Notes: generated by a model not told the origin, from the letters alone. Positions 48,120 to 59,969 are shown, counted from the first letter of the stretch. The stretch: DNA of 64,000 bases from Toxoplasma gondii ME49 (GCF_000006565.2 NC_031477.1:1582043-1646042); one strand, 5' to 3'. Numbers and translations: made by a program.

Positions 48120-49238
48120 ATGGCGAGGAACAGCATCACTCTCTCTTTCAAAAACGTTCTTGCTAGACTCTTTTCCCAGAAAGGCCTTCCCGATCCCCGC
48201 AAACATCCGGTATGTAAGGTCACAGATGCGGTCGAGGAAAACTCAAGCGCGGATGTGCTTGAGACTCCGCAAGGTCCTGCAGAGGCTCATGCTCCTACGC
48301 AAGCGCATCGGCAGGGATATTCTCTGTTGATCAGGACGCCAACAGAACCGAAATTCCCCGCTCTCCTTTTTTCGGAAACAGGAGAGGAACACGGCTGCTC
48401 CGACTCCGAGCAGAGTTCCTCAGATACGGAAGTCTTTGTGGCGAATCAAACAGTGCAGTCTCAGCAGGCTTCGCGAACTGAAGAAAAACGACAGCGCATT
48501 GCTCGTCTGCGTCTGGACCCTTTTTTAATTAGCTTCCCTATGTATCCAGCAGTATTGACGTTTTCTGACTGCAGCGAGTCCGTTGATGGGACAAGCTGTT
48601 CCAGCACAGCCGGACCACTTTCACCGTCCAGCGCCTTCACTGAGCAGGATGACTTGCCTGCGACATCTTTTGCAAGCAGACTAAATGAGTACGCCAGCGG
48701 GAATGGCGACAACCGAGAACTCGTAGAAATGGAGAAGCTGTTTTCAGACAAGGACTATGAAAGGACGTATCCCTGTGAGGATGCTGATGCCTTCAGCCCA
48801 CAAGTGTCTCCACTCCGCGGTTCTGACCTGTTGGCCCATCCGGTTGACGTGACGACGACGGCACAAATGACCTATATAACGCATTCCGCTATATTTCGGC
48901 GGAGTATAAGGAGGAGCTGCAGTGAAAATTTTATCACCGATGCAACTCCGCATCCGAAACAAGATCCGGACGCGGGATGCCAGTCGAAAAGGTACTTGTC
49001 AGATCCGGCCACGGATGCACGAACCACCACTAGCGGCTTCTTAGAAAGAAATACTCGACTGTCGTACCGTGCAATGCTTCAACTGCCGATGAAAAGAAAG
49101 AAAAGGTCCCCACCGGCGACATTGAATGGCCCGTTTCTTTACGACGTTGACGATATGGCTTCGTGCGCGTGTGGGTTTCAGTTGGCATCCGCGTTCGTTA
49201 GAGTGCAAGCAGACAACTTGCAGAGTTCCGGCTCGTGA
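48120..49238 (+). CDS. Intronless 372-residue protein, unidentified
   Basis: Single ATG-to-TGA frame starting MARNSITLSFKNVLARLFSQ in a fair context (GTAAGATGGCG). The first 20 residues could form a basic amphipathic helix, as in a mitochondrial or membrane-binding N-terminus. The middle is Ser/Thr/Asp-rich and probably disordered (QSSSDTEVF, SCSSTAGPLSPSS). Basic patches near the C-terminus (IFRRSIRRSCSE, PMKRKKRS) precede a short Cys-containing end (ASCACGFQLASAF). No signal peptide, membrane span or family motif is seen. Length and mixed composition outside C/T-rich DNA favour a real gene. Confidence 0.6.
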   Translation: MARNSITLSFKNVLARLFSQKGLPDPRKHPVCKVTDAVEENSSADVLETPQGPAEAHAPTQAHRQGYSLLIRTPTEPKFPALLFSETGEEHGCSDSEQSSSDTEVFVANQTVQSQQASRTEEKRQRIARLRLDPFLISFPMYPAVLTFSDCSESVDGTSCSSTAGPLSPSSAFTEQDDLPATSFASRLNEYASGNGDNRELVEMEKLFSDKDYERTYPCEDADAFSPQVSPLRGSDLLAHPVDVTTTAQMTYITHSAIFRRSIRRSCSENFITDATPHPKQDPDAGCQSKRYLSDPATDARTTTSGFLERNTRLSYRAMLQLPMKRKKRSPPATLNGPFLYDVDDMASCACGFQLASAFVRVQADNLQSSGS

Positions 49239-50048
49239 TGAGGAGAGTGAATTCAAACACAACAAAAGTGAAACATGAGGGAAATACCAACGTATCTTCG
49301 GTTGCGTGACTTGTTCGGTATCCTAACTAATTTTTTCAAACTCCGAAGCAGCTGTGGATCAAGAGTGCACCACTGTTCCCCGAGGCTGTAGATGCAACCT
49401 CACGCACTTGATCTTGCAACGAGACGACTCTCTTTCATCCCTGTCATTTCTCTGGACGCAAAACCCACCACAGAAAACAACATTTTCGGAATCACTTAAA
49501 ACATACGGACGTTACCTCGTACAACCGGAGTGACCACCTCTTCCTTTGGTGTGCCCCTATTGGTTTGACAATCGTTTTTCTTTCGTTCTACTGGCGTTTG
49601 CTTACATTAACTACACTAATCGCACACAGAGAGCGCAGACAGGGAGTAATAACGATCTACATGACTTCGGCTTCCCATCTCAAGGATTTATCACCAAGTG
49701 ACCACGAAAAATGTAGATCCCCCGAAAAGTTTACTGAAGTTTCGGTACACGCCTGCTTCCACAACCCGAATCAAGCTCATTCCTTCATAAGTCTCATACT
49801 AAAGGGTTTTCGCAGCCGAGAGACACATCGCTCACCATAAAAACCGAAACCCAAACCCTTCACACGGCTCTTACGCCTTCATTCGCCAGCGAACCCGCCA
49901 CGGTGAATTTTCCAGTCAAGGCAATAAATGGGGTATTTGAGTTCTCCAGGTAGCGCATTCCGATGCCTCGCTATTCAGCCCACAACTTGCACTTCGTGAT
50001 CGGCACGAAACACTCCATAAAAACACGCAACGCACATCTTTTACGTTT
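49239..50048. other. Convergent intergenic gap
   Basis: Space between the 3' ends of the 48.1 kb plus-strand gene and the 50-53.8 kb minus-strand gene; no coding signal seen. It should hold both 3' untranslated regions. Confidence 0.5.
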
Positions 50049-53000
50049 TTATTCTGTCCCCTCTATCTCATTCGCGATGAGCACAATCGGTCTTAAAATG
50101 ATTCCGAGCGAGGGGGGAAGCCCGTTCTCGTCACACTGTTCGTTGTCTTCCGTGTCGTTTGACAGGCATCGTTTCAGCATCTGGAGCGCCTCGAACCCTT
50201 CGGTTGGGTGCATCGCGCTCCACATTTCTGCTACTTGTAGCACAAAGCACATGCTCTCGGTTTTAAACAGCTCTTTCAATCTCTTTTTGCTTTTGTCGGC
50301 TTTGTTGTTTTTGTGTCGACCACTGCATGCTTTGTCTCGAGTCGCCGGTGCGGAGTGGAACGCGTCGAGGAACATCGGCTTGATGAATGCACCGTACAGC
50401 GCTGTCAGAGCGAGACAGATCCCGCTGGTTGGTCGCCCTAAAAGCGTTTCCTGCCTTTCTTCCGGCTCGTTGGCAAATCGCATGGAGTTCGCGGTATGCC
50501 CACTCTCTGAACGACCAAGACGAGATGTACGAGATTGCGAACTGTCTGGGACACCCTCGCTGTGGAGGGCGAGGAACGCTGCAGCCTCCCTCCCGACTAC
50601 TTGCACTAAGAAAGCGACGAGAAGCTTCTTCAGGCGCTTCCGTTCGTCTGCTTCTCTCTTCGACACTTGGTTCCCCGGCTTTCCTACCTCTTCTAACCAC
50701 CGTTGCTCACTGAAATCCCCGATATCTCGTTCCTCAGTCGGCCTCTCCAGAGCGTTTTTCAAAAGTGTCAAATTCAAGAGATACGCCCCCACTGCAGAGC
50801 TTTCACTTTCCCTGTCTGCAACCCTGAGACGCTCGAAACTCATTTCTAGCAGCTGATGCAGACCTTGAAAGACAGCTGCTTTCTCGACTGAACTCACTGG
50901 GGCGCCTTTCGCGGGCAGCCTCACAGCAGGACGTTTCGAGTCTTCCGCTCCTTGTAGTTCTTTTTCTTTTTCGGATTCCTCGGCGCCAGTCTTCCCCACC
51001 ACTCTTGCTGCCCAACACCCCACGCAGTTCGCAAGGAGCTCCCACGGCGAAGACCAAAGGCTTTCCGCTTCCACGGCGTCCTCTGTTTCTTCTCTTGCTT
51101 CCGAAGGCGCAAGCTGAAGTAGACGTTTCTTCACGCTACGCTCGACCTCCGCAAGGGAACGCAATACGACGCGCCCAATTCGTGGGTCGGCAGGAGCAGC
51201 GTCCTCTGAATAGGACAGAGCCCCTGACGCCTGCCGAGAAGCGCCGCTTCGCGACCAAGTTTTCTGATGGATCTGAGACAGCAAGGCTGCGAGTCCGCTT
51301 GCCAGGAGTTGTGTCTCGCGTCTGGCAGTCTGCTCTTCATTCGTGGCAGAGTCAGACAAAGTACGCACATGCTCCTTCCACTTCGAGGACTCTTGTCGAG
51401 GGCCCCGTTGTTTGTTGAAAACCGATTCGAGATCCCACAACAGCGCAACCAACGAAGCCGTTCCACACGCAGAAAGCGCGTCTTCTGCGCCGCCATCTGG
51501 AAGAGAAGAAGCAGAAACCTGACTTATTTCAGGCACCAGGAAAACTGGGTCTGAAGGTAGGCGACAAAGATTGAGAGTCATTTTCATCGCTGCATCACGA
51601 AGGTCGAGGCTCGACTCTTCGGGGGCTTCGCGCTCGACCGCACCGAAAGCTCTGTCCTCTCCGCTGCGCACACATCGGCTTTCCTCAGCGAGCTCCTCGC
51701 CTCCAGTTTTCTCCCTTCGAGTTGGACTCTCTTCCAAAGCGCCTCTCCGCGAAACTCCCCCGGAAACGTCCACGAGAAGGCCACCCGATACCACCTGCCG
51801 CTTCTTCGTGTCGCCGCCAGTCCCACCAAGCCTCTCGCAGAATCGATGAAGCTGCCGAAGGTGCTGAGACTCGAGGCGGGTTGCCGGCCAGCGGCGCATC
51901 AGGCGCGCGAGAGCTACAGAGGCTTTGTCGCCGCCAGTGGTCAACTGAAGGACGGTCTTTACAGACCCACACCGGTCGCGAGCTACTTTCTCCGAGGCAA
52001 GAAAGGCCGCCAAAGCCGCACTGCATCCACTGACACTGCGCACATCGTTGCTGTGAACGACAAGAACAGATCCGCCAGTTTCTTCAGCCTTTCTTTCGTC
52101 TGGAAATGCTGCTGTTCCAGCCACAGGCAACTCTGGAGACGCAGCGGCGAGAGACCGGACGCCTTCAGCCTCGTGAAGCGGCTCTTTCCCGAGTCCGCCG
52201 CGAATCACCTCCACGAAAAACTCCAGACAAAGAGAGGACTCGACAGCGGAACTCGCGACCGATCCCGCTTTCCGCAGCAGTCGACTGCATACGTTTTCTT
52301 GGGGTTCCGACGACTCGCTTGTCTCTCTGAGGTCCCACGCACGAACAACTCTCAGCGATGTCACCTGTTCTTCTCGCGCCTCCGCCTCCTTTTCTACGTG
52401 GCTTGCGCTCTGCCCCAGCTTCTCTGCGGCAGCGGAGCCAGTCGGCGTCTCTCGTGCTGCACCGCGAGTCCTTGCCAGAGCTTCAGATTCCTCCGGCAAG
52501 CCTGCTGCGCCTCTACGCGTTCCGTCTTGGCTCGCAGAGCCTGTGGATTGCGTTCTGCAGTCAGAAGCCGGGCAGGTGTGGCAGCTGCATACTCCACAAG
52601 CTGCCGGCAAACCTTCTGCGGAAAAATCGAGAATGGTGGTGATGCGCAGGCGTCTGCGAATGCCTCGACTCAATGCATGCAACGGGGAACCCAGATAAAC
52701 CGCCTGAACCGGCGAAACGCAAGAATCCGGGTGGCTGTCCGCAGACGGATGCGAAGCCTCCAAAGTGGAACTCTGACTCGGGTGTCTGGACACCTGAGCA
52801 GACCGCCGAAAAATCTGTCGCGGGTAACTCATCAACGCAGCCGCAGCAGTTGCGTTCATCTTGACTGCCGCCGCGGCTTCGTCTTCAGAGCTGAGACAGA
52901 GAAATGGAAAGGCATTACGAAATGCTCTGAACCCGCAGTCCAACCAGAAGAGATGCGGGTTCGCGGATTTGTCGTTCCTCCGGTGTTTCTGCATCCCGTC

Positions 53001-53750
53001 CCGCGTTCCTTCGCCGGGAAGCGCGTCCTCCTCCGAACCTGGGTTTCCGCACAAATCTGCGAGTTCCGCTAGAATGGCCTCCAAGTGTCGCTTTGCCTCC
53101 GACTCTTCCTGCAAAGAGTCTCCGTCTTTCCTCGTCTCCGTCTTCCCCGCCACACCCGATGCGCGCAACGGACTGGCAGCTGCTGCCTCTGCGCCGCCCG
53201 ACTGCGAGAAGCTCCAAAAGACTTCGTTTCCTTCATCAGAAGACGCGTGAAAAACGAGGTTTTCCGGCAAAGAAACGCCGGACCAGGGGCAAGTCTGGCC
53301 CGCGCGCTGCCTTTTTGCCGCTTGCAAATCTCGCAGAAACGCAGCGCCATGCACCGCTTGTCGGACATGAGAGACTCGATACGCGCTTTCTGCTCGCAAA
53401 TCGACAACGAGGACCGATCGCCGAGGCGCAGCCACCTGTGCCTCACGATCGGAAGCCCCTGGCTCACACTCAAAACCACTCGACTCGCAGCAAGCGGGCG
53501 CCTGCAGCAGATTGAAAAAATCTATGGAATTCACAGCCCTGAGCCCCCCGCGGCACTGGGAGGGCACTGCAGACTGAGGAACCTGGCCTGGAGGCTCTGC
53601 TTGCCTTTGCTCATGACACGAAAAAGTCGGTTCTGCACACGCAGCTGCATTGGAGCAGGAAAGTTCCATTTGCCGTTGCCTTCGTTCCGCCGCCTCTCGT
53701 CGCGCCTCAGCGAGCATTGCCTGAAAGTCCAGAGCCTCAGGTGTCGACAT
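50049..53750 (-). CDS. Rhodanese plus degenerate dual-specificity-phosphatase protein (STYXL1-like), intronless
   Basis: One 1233-residue frame, start MSTPEALDFQAMLAEARREA, TAA at 50049-50051. A rhodanese-like domain is visible from about 112 (SVLVVDLRAESAYRVSHV) to about 285 (NPHLFWLDCGFRAFRNAFPF), split by a long low-complexity insert. A phosphatase-like segment starts near 351 (VYLGSPLHALSRGIRRRLRI, compare the YLG opening of DUSPs) and reaches VHSNDVRSVSGCSAALAAF at 565-583. This sits where DUSPs have HCXXGXXR but lacks the catalytic Cys. The order and the lost Cys resemble mammalian STYXL1 (MK-STYX). The C-terminal half (about 650-1233) is a large, mostly Arg/Glu/Ser-rich region with helical stretches near the end (KRLKELFKTESMCFVLQVAE) and no domain I can name. 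Shadow ORFs on the plus strand are ignored. Assignment to STYXL1 rests on weak motifs. Confidence 0.75.
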   Translation of the reverse strand: MSTPEALDFQAMLAEARREAAERRQRQMELSCSNAAACAEPTFSCHEQRQAEPPGQVPQSAVPSQCRGGLRAVNSIDFFNLLQAPACCESSGFECEPGASDREAQVAAPRRSVLVVDLRAESAYRVSHVRQAVHGAAFLRDLQAAKRQRAGQTCPWSGVSLPENLVFHASSDEGNEVFWSFSQSGGAEAAAASPLRASGVAGKTETRKDGDSLQEESEAKRHLEAILAELADLCGNPGSEEDALPGEGTRDGMQKHRRNDKSANPHLFWLDCGFRAFRNAFPFLCLSSEDEAAAAVKMNATAAAALMSYPRQIFRRSAQVSRHPSQSSTLEASHPSADSHPDSCVSPVQAVYLGSPLHALSRGIRRRLRITTILDFSAEGLPAACGVCSCHTCPASDCRTQSTGSASQDGTRRGAAGLPEESEALARTRGAARETPTGSAAAEKLGQSASHVEKEAEAREEQVTSLRVVRAWDLRETSESSEPQENVCSRLLRKAGSVASSAVESSLCLEFFVEVIRGGLGKEPLHEAEGVRSLAAASPELPVAGTAAFPDERKAEETGGSVLVVHSNDVRSVSGCSAALAAFLASEKVARDRCGSVKTVLQLTTGGDKASVALARLMRRWPATRLESQHLRQLHRFCERLGGTGGDTKKRQVVSGGLLVDVSGGVSRRGALEESPTRREKTGGEELAEESRCVRSGEDRAFGAVEREAPEESSLDLRDAAMKMTLNLCRLPSDPVFLVPEISQVSASSLPDGGAEDALSACGTASLVALLWDLESVFNKQRGPRQESSKWKEHVRTLSDSATNEEQTARRETQLLASGLAALLSQIHQKTWSRSGASRQASGALSYSEDAAPADPRIGRVVLRSLAEVERSVKKRLLQLAPSEAREETEDAVEAESLWSSPWELLANCVGCWAARVVGKTGAEESEKEKELQGAEDSKRPAVRLPAKGAPVSSVEKAAVFQGLHQLLEMSFERLRVADRESESSAVGAYLLNLTLLKNALERPTEERDIGDFSEQRWLEEVGKPGNQVSKREADERKRLKKLLVAFLVQVVGREAAAFLALHSEGVPDSSQSRTSRLGRSESGHTANSMRFANEPEERQETLLGRPTSGICLALTALYGAFIKPMFLDAFHSAPATRDKACSGRHKNNKADKSKKRLKELFKTESMCFVLQVAEMWSAMHPTEGFEALQMLKRCLSNDTEDNEQCDENGLPPSLGIILRPIVLIANEIEGTE

Positions 53751-56700
53751 CTTTGGTCTCCAGTCTTTTTCGGAGCGTGAAATGCGAGTGAAGAAAAGCC
53801 GAACAAATCCTTCGCTTCAGATCGGGCTTCAAGGTGGCGAATGGATAAAGGAAACGGGCTCCGATTTGCACACGGTACACCCCCCTAAGCATAGCAGCTG
53901 CTGTAGCTGAGAACACTGATTCGTTTCGGGGACCCACGAACTCCGAGAGTATATCGGCAATTCCGCAGATTCTCTCGCTGAAAAAACTCTTCTCTGCTGC
54001 TTGGGAAGAAATGGGACACCTTTATCTGCGGTTTTAGAAAGGGGAAATTTCTTAAGAGACGCTGTCTCCTGTGTACCTGTGAAAATGCCGCACACCAGCC
54101 TTCAACGCAGAGTGCACGGTTGGTGGAAAAGTATCGAGAAAACAGATAGCGACACACTGCAGTCGAACTTGATCGGCTTTCGTTTCCAGAAGACAAAAAA
54201 GCGGTACCAAAAACGTTCAAAAGAAAAAGTGAGTGTGGTACATTTCAACATCTGCTACTCAAGTGACCAGAGAAAAAACTGGATCTTTACGAAGACAGCG
54301 CACACGCGGCTTTCACGGCACCTCCACCGAAATGAAAAGGGAACCGCCATAAGAAACAGAAACGAAAAGAAGAAAGCGCAAGACACAGCCAACTGGAAGG
54401 GGGAAAAAGCTTGAAAGGACAACCGAGCCATCGACGATTCGTGTGCCAGTGGCTCCCGCTGCGGCGAAGCGGCACATCGAACTAGTGCTATGTTTCACAG
54501 AATCCACGACCTGCATATGCGAACTCGCTGACTAAAGCTAATATTTGTTCTACATGTCACACAAAGAAAACATGGGAAAAAGACCGACAGTCATGGTGTG
54601 GAGGCCGTCTTACATTTCTGAACTTTCTATGACAAGGAAATCGATTTTGTGTTTTGTGGTAGAAACACGAGCAAAAAACGCGGGGGGTGCACGCGTAATA
54701 CCTTCCTGTCTGTGGTCATTCGTATAGAAACAGCTAGAGAAAACGACAATTCAAAACAGCACTATCGTCCTGGGAGCGATCCTTTCTGAGATAGGATGAC
54801 TGAAAAGCTTTATCTGGGGCGTCTATGCTACGAGGTTGACCACAGGTTTATTCAACCGCTTCCTCTGGGCTCTTACCAACAAAAGGAGGATAACCGTCGG
54901 GCGTAGGCATCTTGCCCAGCTGTGGTGGCTGTCAAGTGAACAGTTTGGGAGAGAATAAATATATCCACCGAGCGCTTTTAGACCAACGCTGTGAAGAGAA
55001 TCGAACGTATATGTAAGATATACTCTTCACCTCTTGCACAAGGTGTAAAGGCACACCTAACCAGGTAAAAGAACTACGGATACTCATGATAAGAGGAGCG
55101 GCAAGTCCTCTAACAGACCCATGAGAAGCAGGACGTTTGCGCCATGTTGCGATTCTTTCATCACAGTGTGTGTGGCCGGCTAGTGAAATATTCACCAAAA
55201 TAGGCATATGCGAAGAATGGTACATTTTCGGCAATGATATGAGGTTTCCAACGCTATAGTGTGACGACTGCAAGTCACCGAAACTGGAAAAAGCCCCTTT
55301 TTTTCTGACTCGAAATCGTTCGTGGAAAACTCGCCTTTACTACAGTGCTACTGGAAATTTGCGTTCTCCCTACAGAGACACGACAGGAACCTGTCGTTCT
55401 CTCCCCTTCGTAGATCTGGACTTGAAAGAGAAACGGAGAAGCGTGTTTGCATTTCCTTTGCGCGCTCACGCTCAGCCGAGAAACACGTAAAGGCAAACAA
55501 TGGGAATTTCCACGAGGAAGAAACGCTTTCACCTCGCTTTTTTCTGACGCCAGCCTGCGTCGCGTTCCTCGATTTACACGAAGCCTTCCAATCTAGACGC
55601 GAAAACATGCGCGCCAGCCTCCTCAGTTGCTCTAGAGAAAATGCCACCGATAGCCCCGTACAGTGAAAGATGAAAAAAAGAAAACAACGAAATGCCTCTC
55701 CACTGTCACAGTTAATCTCTGGAGGTGCAAGAGGACCATTCATATAGTATGCAGTGTCGAAGAAATAAACCCTAGAATTCGCATTCGGCTACGGTATCTG
55801 CTGCTTTTAAGTAGCGGTTTACCTTCGAATCACTGAAAATGACATCTTAAAAATACATCACCCACGAATTTTGCGAGAAATACACTTTTACGTCAGCAAA
55901 AACGGTCCCACAACGTGCAAGTGACTCCACCTGCGATTGACGCCACGCTACCACCACGAATCTCCGTCTCTCACACTTTTTCTCTCCCCTCTGCACAGCT
56001 AAGTAGGGCAAAAAAACGTGAGTGGCTTTCCAGACCCAATCAGAGATACAACTGTAAACTGAACGCCTACCCTGTTTGATCCTCCAAACGTCCTGAGAAA
56101 TGTGCACAGCTGTGTAAGATGGTACTGATCAACCTAGCATCTGAGTAGTCGCTTCCTCTCGATGTTAAAACCTGTTACAGGAATTCATACAGATTGTCTC
56201 GAGAACAGAATTGATTTGGAATAACCTTAACGTCGTAGGATGTAAAAAAACAACACTTTCATCTGTCTTGAAAACAGACGACTGCAGGATTGGGGTCTGC
56301 AACTCGCGACTGCAGTCATTTTCAGTCTCCTAGGTCCTTCATCGTGTTCACTAGATTTGTTATCCAGTCCTGGATAGCGGAGGCAATATCTACCTTGAAT
56401 GTGAAAATGCCCCTACGTTCGGAACTGTCTGCATTCGATTTGACTTCCACCGTTCTGCGTGTGTCAAGAAGTGGAGCAGCGACCCGCCAGCAAAAACTGC
56501 CGAGGGGTCCACACAAGATATTGTTGTTTCGTAACAAGGAGCGAGAAAAGAAATCTCCCGGGATGAAACAGTCCAAAAAAGACAAGAAACAACTGTCTCG
56601 ATTTCTTCACGTTCTGATTAGCGCCACAATTGAACAGGAATCCCAGTGCCCACACGCCCGCACGTCGCCACCGAACGGAACTCGAAATCATCTCTCTTTC

Positions 56701-57691
56701 CATTTAACCAAGCAACACCGGAAAAACACTATAAACGCTTTCGCGAGATGGTAGCACTTCAAGGAGCCGCTGCGTACACAGAATGCACGCCCTACAAAAA
56801 TCTGTCTGCGCTCCTGAAAACGCGATGATGTGGAAAGCTGATGGATGAAAGCTGTGTCTCTCTGTACATCTTCTTGATTCGTCGAATCGCGATTGCAGAC
56901 TCGTCACAGGATCTCTTGAGTCTGAACCGCATTTAATGTTGAGCGTCGCGAAAGTCTCTTTTTCTCTCCGAGCGGCAGGGAACAGGCAAGCCGGAGCCTG
57001 GTCTCTAGACTGTACAGACACTCGAGAGCGCGGAACTGTGTCTCTTCCCCTTTCCTGACGAGGAAGAAAAACAGAAAAAAAGTTACCTCGACCTCGGCAA
57101 CGGCTGCGCGACCCACGGACACCCACTCATCCACGAATCGAAACCCTTTTCTTGGATCGCAGCCACTGGTTTGTTTCCCAGAAGAGTTCGAACATTGCAG
57201 ACTCTCTGCGCCCAAATCTGGCAGCAGGACACTTTAAAAAGACTGTTTCTTTGCGAACCTAGCACCTCCTCCACTTCCGACCCTTTGTTTCCATCTCTGC
57301 CCTACTCTGCAAACAGCGCCGCCGTTTCAGAAGACTGAAAAAACCTGAAACGATCAGGCGTCACCCAGCAAAACCTTGACAAGCGGAGGAGACGTGGAAA
57401 TGCGAGAACGGAAACCCGCCAAGAGCCGAGAGAGAAGAGAGTCGAGAAGCCGACGAAACATGCAGACTGTCCGGTTTTTGTTGCCACGTAGCTCCACTGA
57501 TGCTTGCTACTGCGCCTCCCTCTGCTCCCATCACGACCTCTCTCTCTCCGTCTTCTTCTGCCCCTTCCCTGCACGTCAAGTCCCCATCACCCCACATCCG
57601 GTTCGCCGCGCCTCTCGCCCTGCAGCCCCAGGTGTCTCCGCACCAGGAGCCACATCCACTAACTGCCTGTTCTTTTCACAGCCTCGAACGT
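53751..57691. other. 3.9 kb intergenic region
   Basis: No gene supported. A plus-strand ORF at 54001-54414 is Lys/Arg-rich from A-rich DNA and unconvincing. A minus-strand segment around 57090-57200 (KGFRFVDEWVSVGRAAVAEVE before a GTAACT donor) could be an exon of an unsolved gene. Confidence 0.45.
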
Positions 57692-59969
57692 TCATCGCCG
57701 TTCAAGGTCATCTTCTCGATTCGACAGCGGAGATCCAATAGTCGTCGTGCCCTCGCTGTCGGGAGAGGCGAGTCCACCCACGGGGTGTCTCGGATCGCCT
57801 GTGCTTCGTCTCTCTGTTTGTTCTTCTTCGATCCGCTTCGATTTGCCTCTGTCGCCATCCTCTTCTCCAACTTGTGTGCTCCTCGAGCTGCTTGCCCGCT
57901 TCCTGACCGTCTTCTCTCCCTGGTTCGCCTTTCTGTCATCCCGTCCCTGCCTTTTGCTCCCCCCAAGAGTCACGCCTCGGTTTCCCCTTCTCAGAGACTG
58001 TCGGAAGCGGGATAAGAGGTTTCCGCTTCTCGCCCCTCCACTCTTCTTGTCTCCTCCCTCTCCTCCGTCTGCTCTCTCGCTCTCTGGCGCCTTGTCAACA
58101 ACCGCCGTCGAGGAAGACGGAAACCCTGGAGGAGGATACGACATCAAATGTTGGTCTTCGAAGTCCAGCTGCGATACGCGCTTTGCACGCTCTTCCCGTC
58201 CTGCTTCTTTCCTGCTGCTCTCAACTCCATCTCTGTTCTCTCTGTTCTCTGTGCTCTCTCGGTTTTCTCCTCGCTGGTCGGTCTCGGAGTCTCTGCGTTT
58301 GCGCCTAGGAAAAGGTAAAGGAAATCTCCGCGTCTCCTCTGGAAAGGCGGCTCGCAGTCGAGAGAGCGACTTCTTCCCGGTCTTCTGACGTTCTTCATCT
58401 GCCCAAGGTCGAGGAGAGGCTGCGGGTGCTGCGTCCTCAGCCACGGGGCGGGGGACAGGAAAGGCAGACGTCGGATCATCGTTCGTCGCGTCGTCCTCGC
58501 CCAGACAAGACTCGAACGTACTGAGAGGCGAAAGACGGCCCATGGGTCCAGAGACGCTCGAAGAAGTCCAGTGAGCAGAGGACGAGAACTCGGTGCTCGG
58601 CAACGCTCCGTCGGGTTCCACGGGCGCGGAGACGGCTGGTGCGCGATGGCTGCGCAAAGAGCACAGAATCGAGAAGAAGCGAGGTTGAAGCAACAAGCAG
58701 GCAGCACATGAGACTCGAACCAACGAGAAAGAGAAAACACAGAGACATAGAGAGAGAAGAGAAAAAAAGACTCGAGGCGAGAGAGAAGAGGAAGCGTCAG
58801 TCGCAGGGGCGCCTGCACGTCAGCAAAACTGTGGGTCGGCGGGAACAGCGACCCAAAGAAAAGATGCAATTACAGGTAAGCATGCGCCCACCAGAGCTCG
58901 AAGATCGTTCACGTTAAAACCGAAGTGCAACCCCGGAGGCACACAGTCGGAAGACACAGGAGTGGAACCAAAGAGCAAACGCTCGGCAAAGAACCAGCGA
59001 ACTGGAAAAGACAGAGGGAAGACTGCAAGTCTCAAAAGTGAAGAGGGTGAGGAAGAATAGAAGAGAACCACGGAGCGAGAGAAACAGACCCGGGAAGGCG
59101 GAGAAGAAGCGTACGACACGGACTTCTGCAAGTCGGAAACAAGGGGACGGAGCACACAGAGACGCACCAGAAAGAGAGGATTCGCGTACATATGAAGACG
59201 GACGATCGGCGGACGAAACGGCAGAATCAAACAGAAGAGGGCAACGCAGGCGAGAGAAAACGACGAAAAGCAACACAGAAGACATCCCGTAAGGGGAAGC
59301 GACTTCAAGGAAGAGGACAACAGGGGATATCCACTGCCCTTGAATAACACAAAAAGAAAGGGACCGCAGATGCACAGACTCCCGTACACAGCCGGCAGTG
59401 GAGACATACACTTCACAGCTAAACACCATGCACTGCAACTGTCACACGAAATAAACTCTCGACTTCGCACGCAACTCCAGAGACAGCTAACGGTGTTGGA
59501 CTTCTGCATCCTACGACTCTACGGTTACTCCACGTCGTCCCGACCGAGGAAGCGAGAGGACGACGAAGTTCCGACGAAAACGCAAGAGAAGAGTCGACAA
59601 CTCTTCGACGACAACTGGAACGCGGTCACGGACCACAAAAGCGAGAAGAGCGACGGCGCACAAGAAAACAGACACGCACGCAATGACACAAGGCAAACGT
59701 TGAAATACAGAACAGCGACGAACGGCTGATAGAGAGACCAGAAGCAACCTGTGACGTCGCAGACGTCGAAGGGTACTCGCAACGGCGTAGGGTGAGAAGA
59801 CAGTTGGAGGAAGGAGAAGGCAACTCGAAAGAGGCTGAGGAAAGAGGAACGAAAAAACTTACAACGTGTCTCCAGGCCACGGAGCACCGGGGTCTGGGGG
59901 CGGGAGGTCCGGAGGAGGCACTGAAGGCTTCGTTTGATGTAGTGCGTTTTTGCAGCAATTGGATCCCAT
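57692..59969 (-). CDS. Predicted N-myristoylated, palmitoylated protein, two exons, unidentified
   Basis: Exon 1 is 59969-59863 and exon 2 is 58649-57692 in transcription order (354 residues). The start MGSNCCKN has Gly2 and Ser/Asn positions suited to N-myristoyltransferase, with Cys5 and Cys6 for palmitoylation. A Pro-rich spacer follows (PSVPPPDLPPPDPGAP). The donor ACGTT/GTAAG and acceptor TTTGCGCAG fit, and TT joined to C gives Phe in the frame of exon 2. Exon 2 is Ser/Glu/Arg-rich and likely disordered, with two basic amphipathic patches of similar pattern, KSLSRLRAAFPEETRR and NLLSRFRQSLRRG, that could also bind membrane. Such starts are typical of apicomplexan plasma-membrane and inner-membrane-complex proteins (GAP45, ISP proteins), but no homology beyond the acylation motif is claimed. 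Exon 2 alone is the firmer part; linkage to exon 1 across 1.2 kb is inferred from phase and motif. Confidence 0.6.

Noticed and set aside
50263..53806. Numerous ORFs up to 408 codons on the plus strand and in other minus frames
   Set aside because: Shadows of the single 1233-codon minus-strand gene in GC-rich coding sequence.
58639..58917. Plus-strand Arg/Lys/Glu-rich ORF ending near a good GTAAGC donor
   Set aside because: It is antisense to the intron and exon 2 edge of the MGSNCC gene in purine-rich DNA, and no acceptor-linked downstream exon exists.
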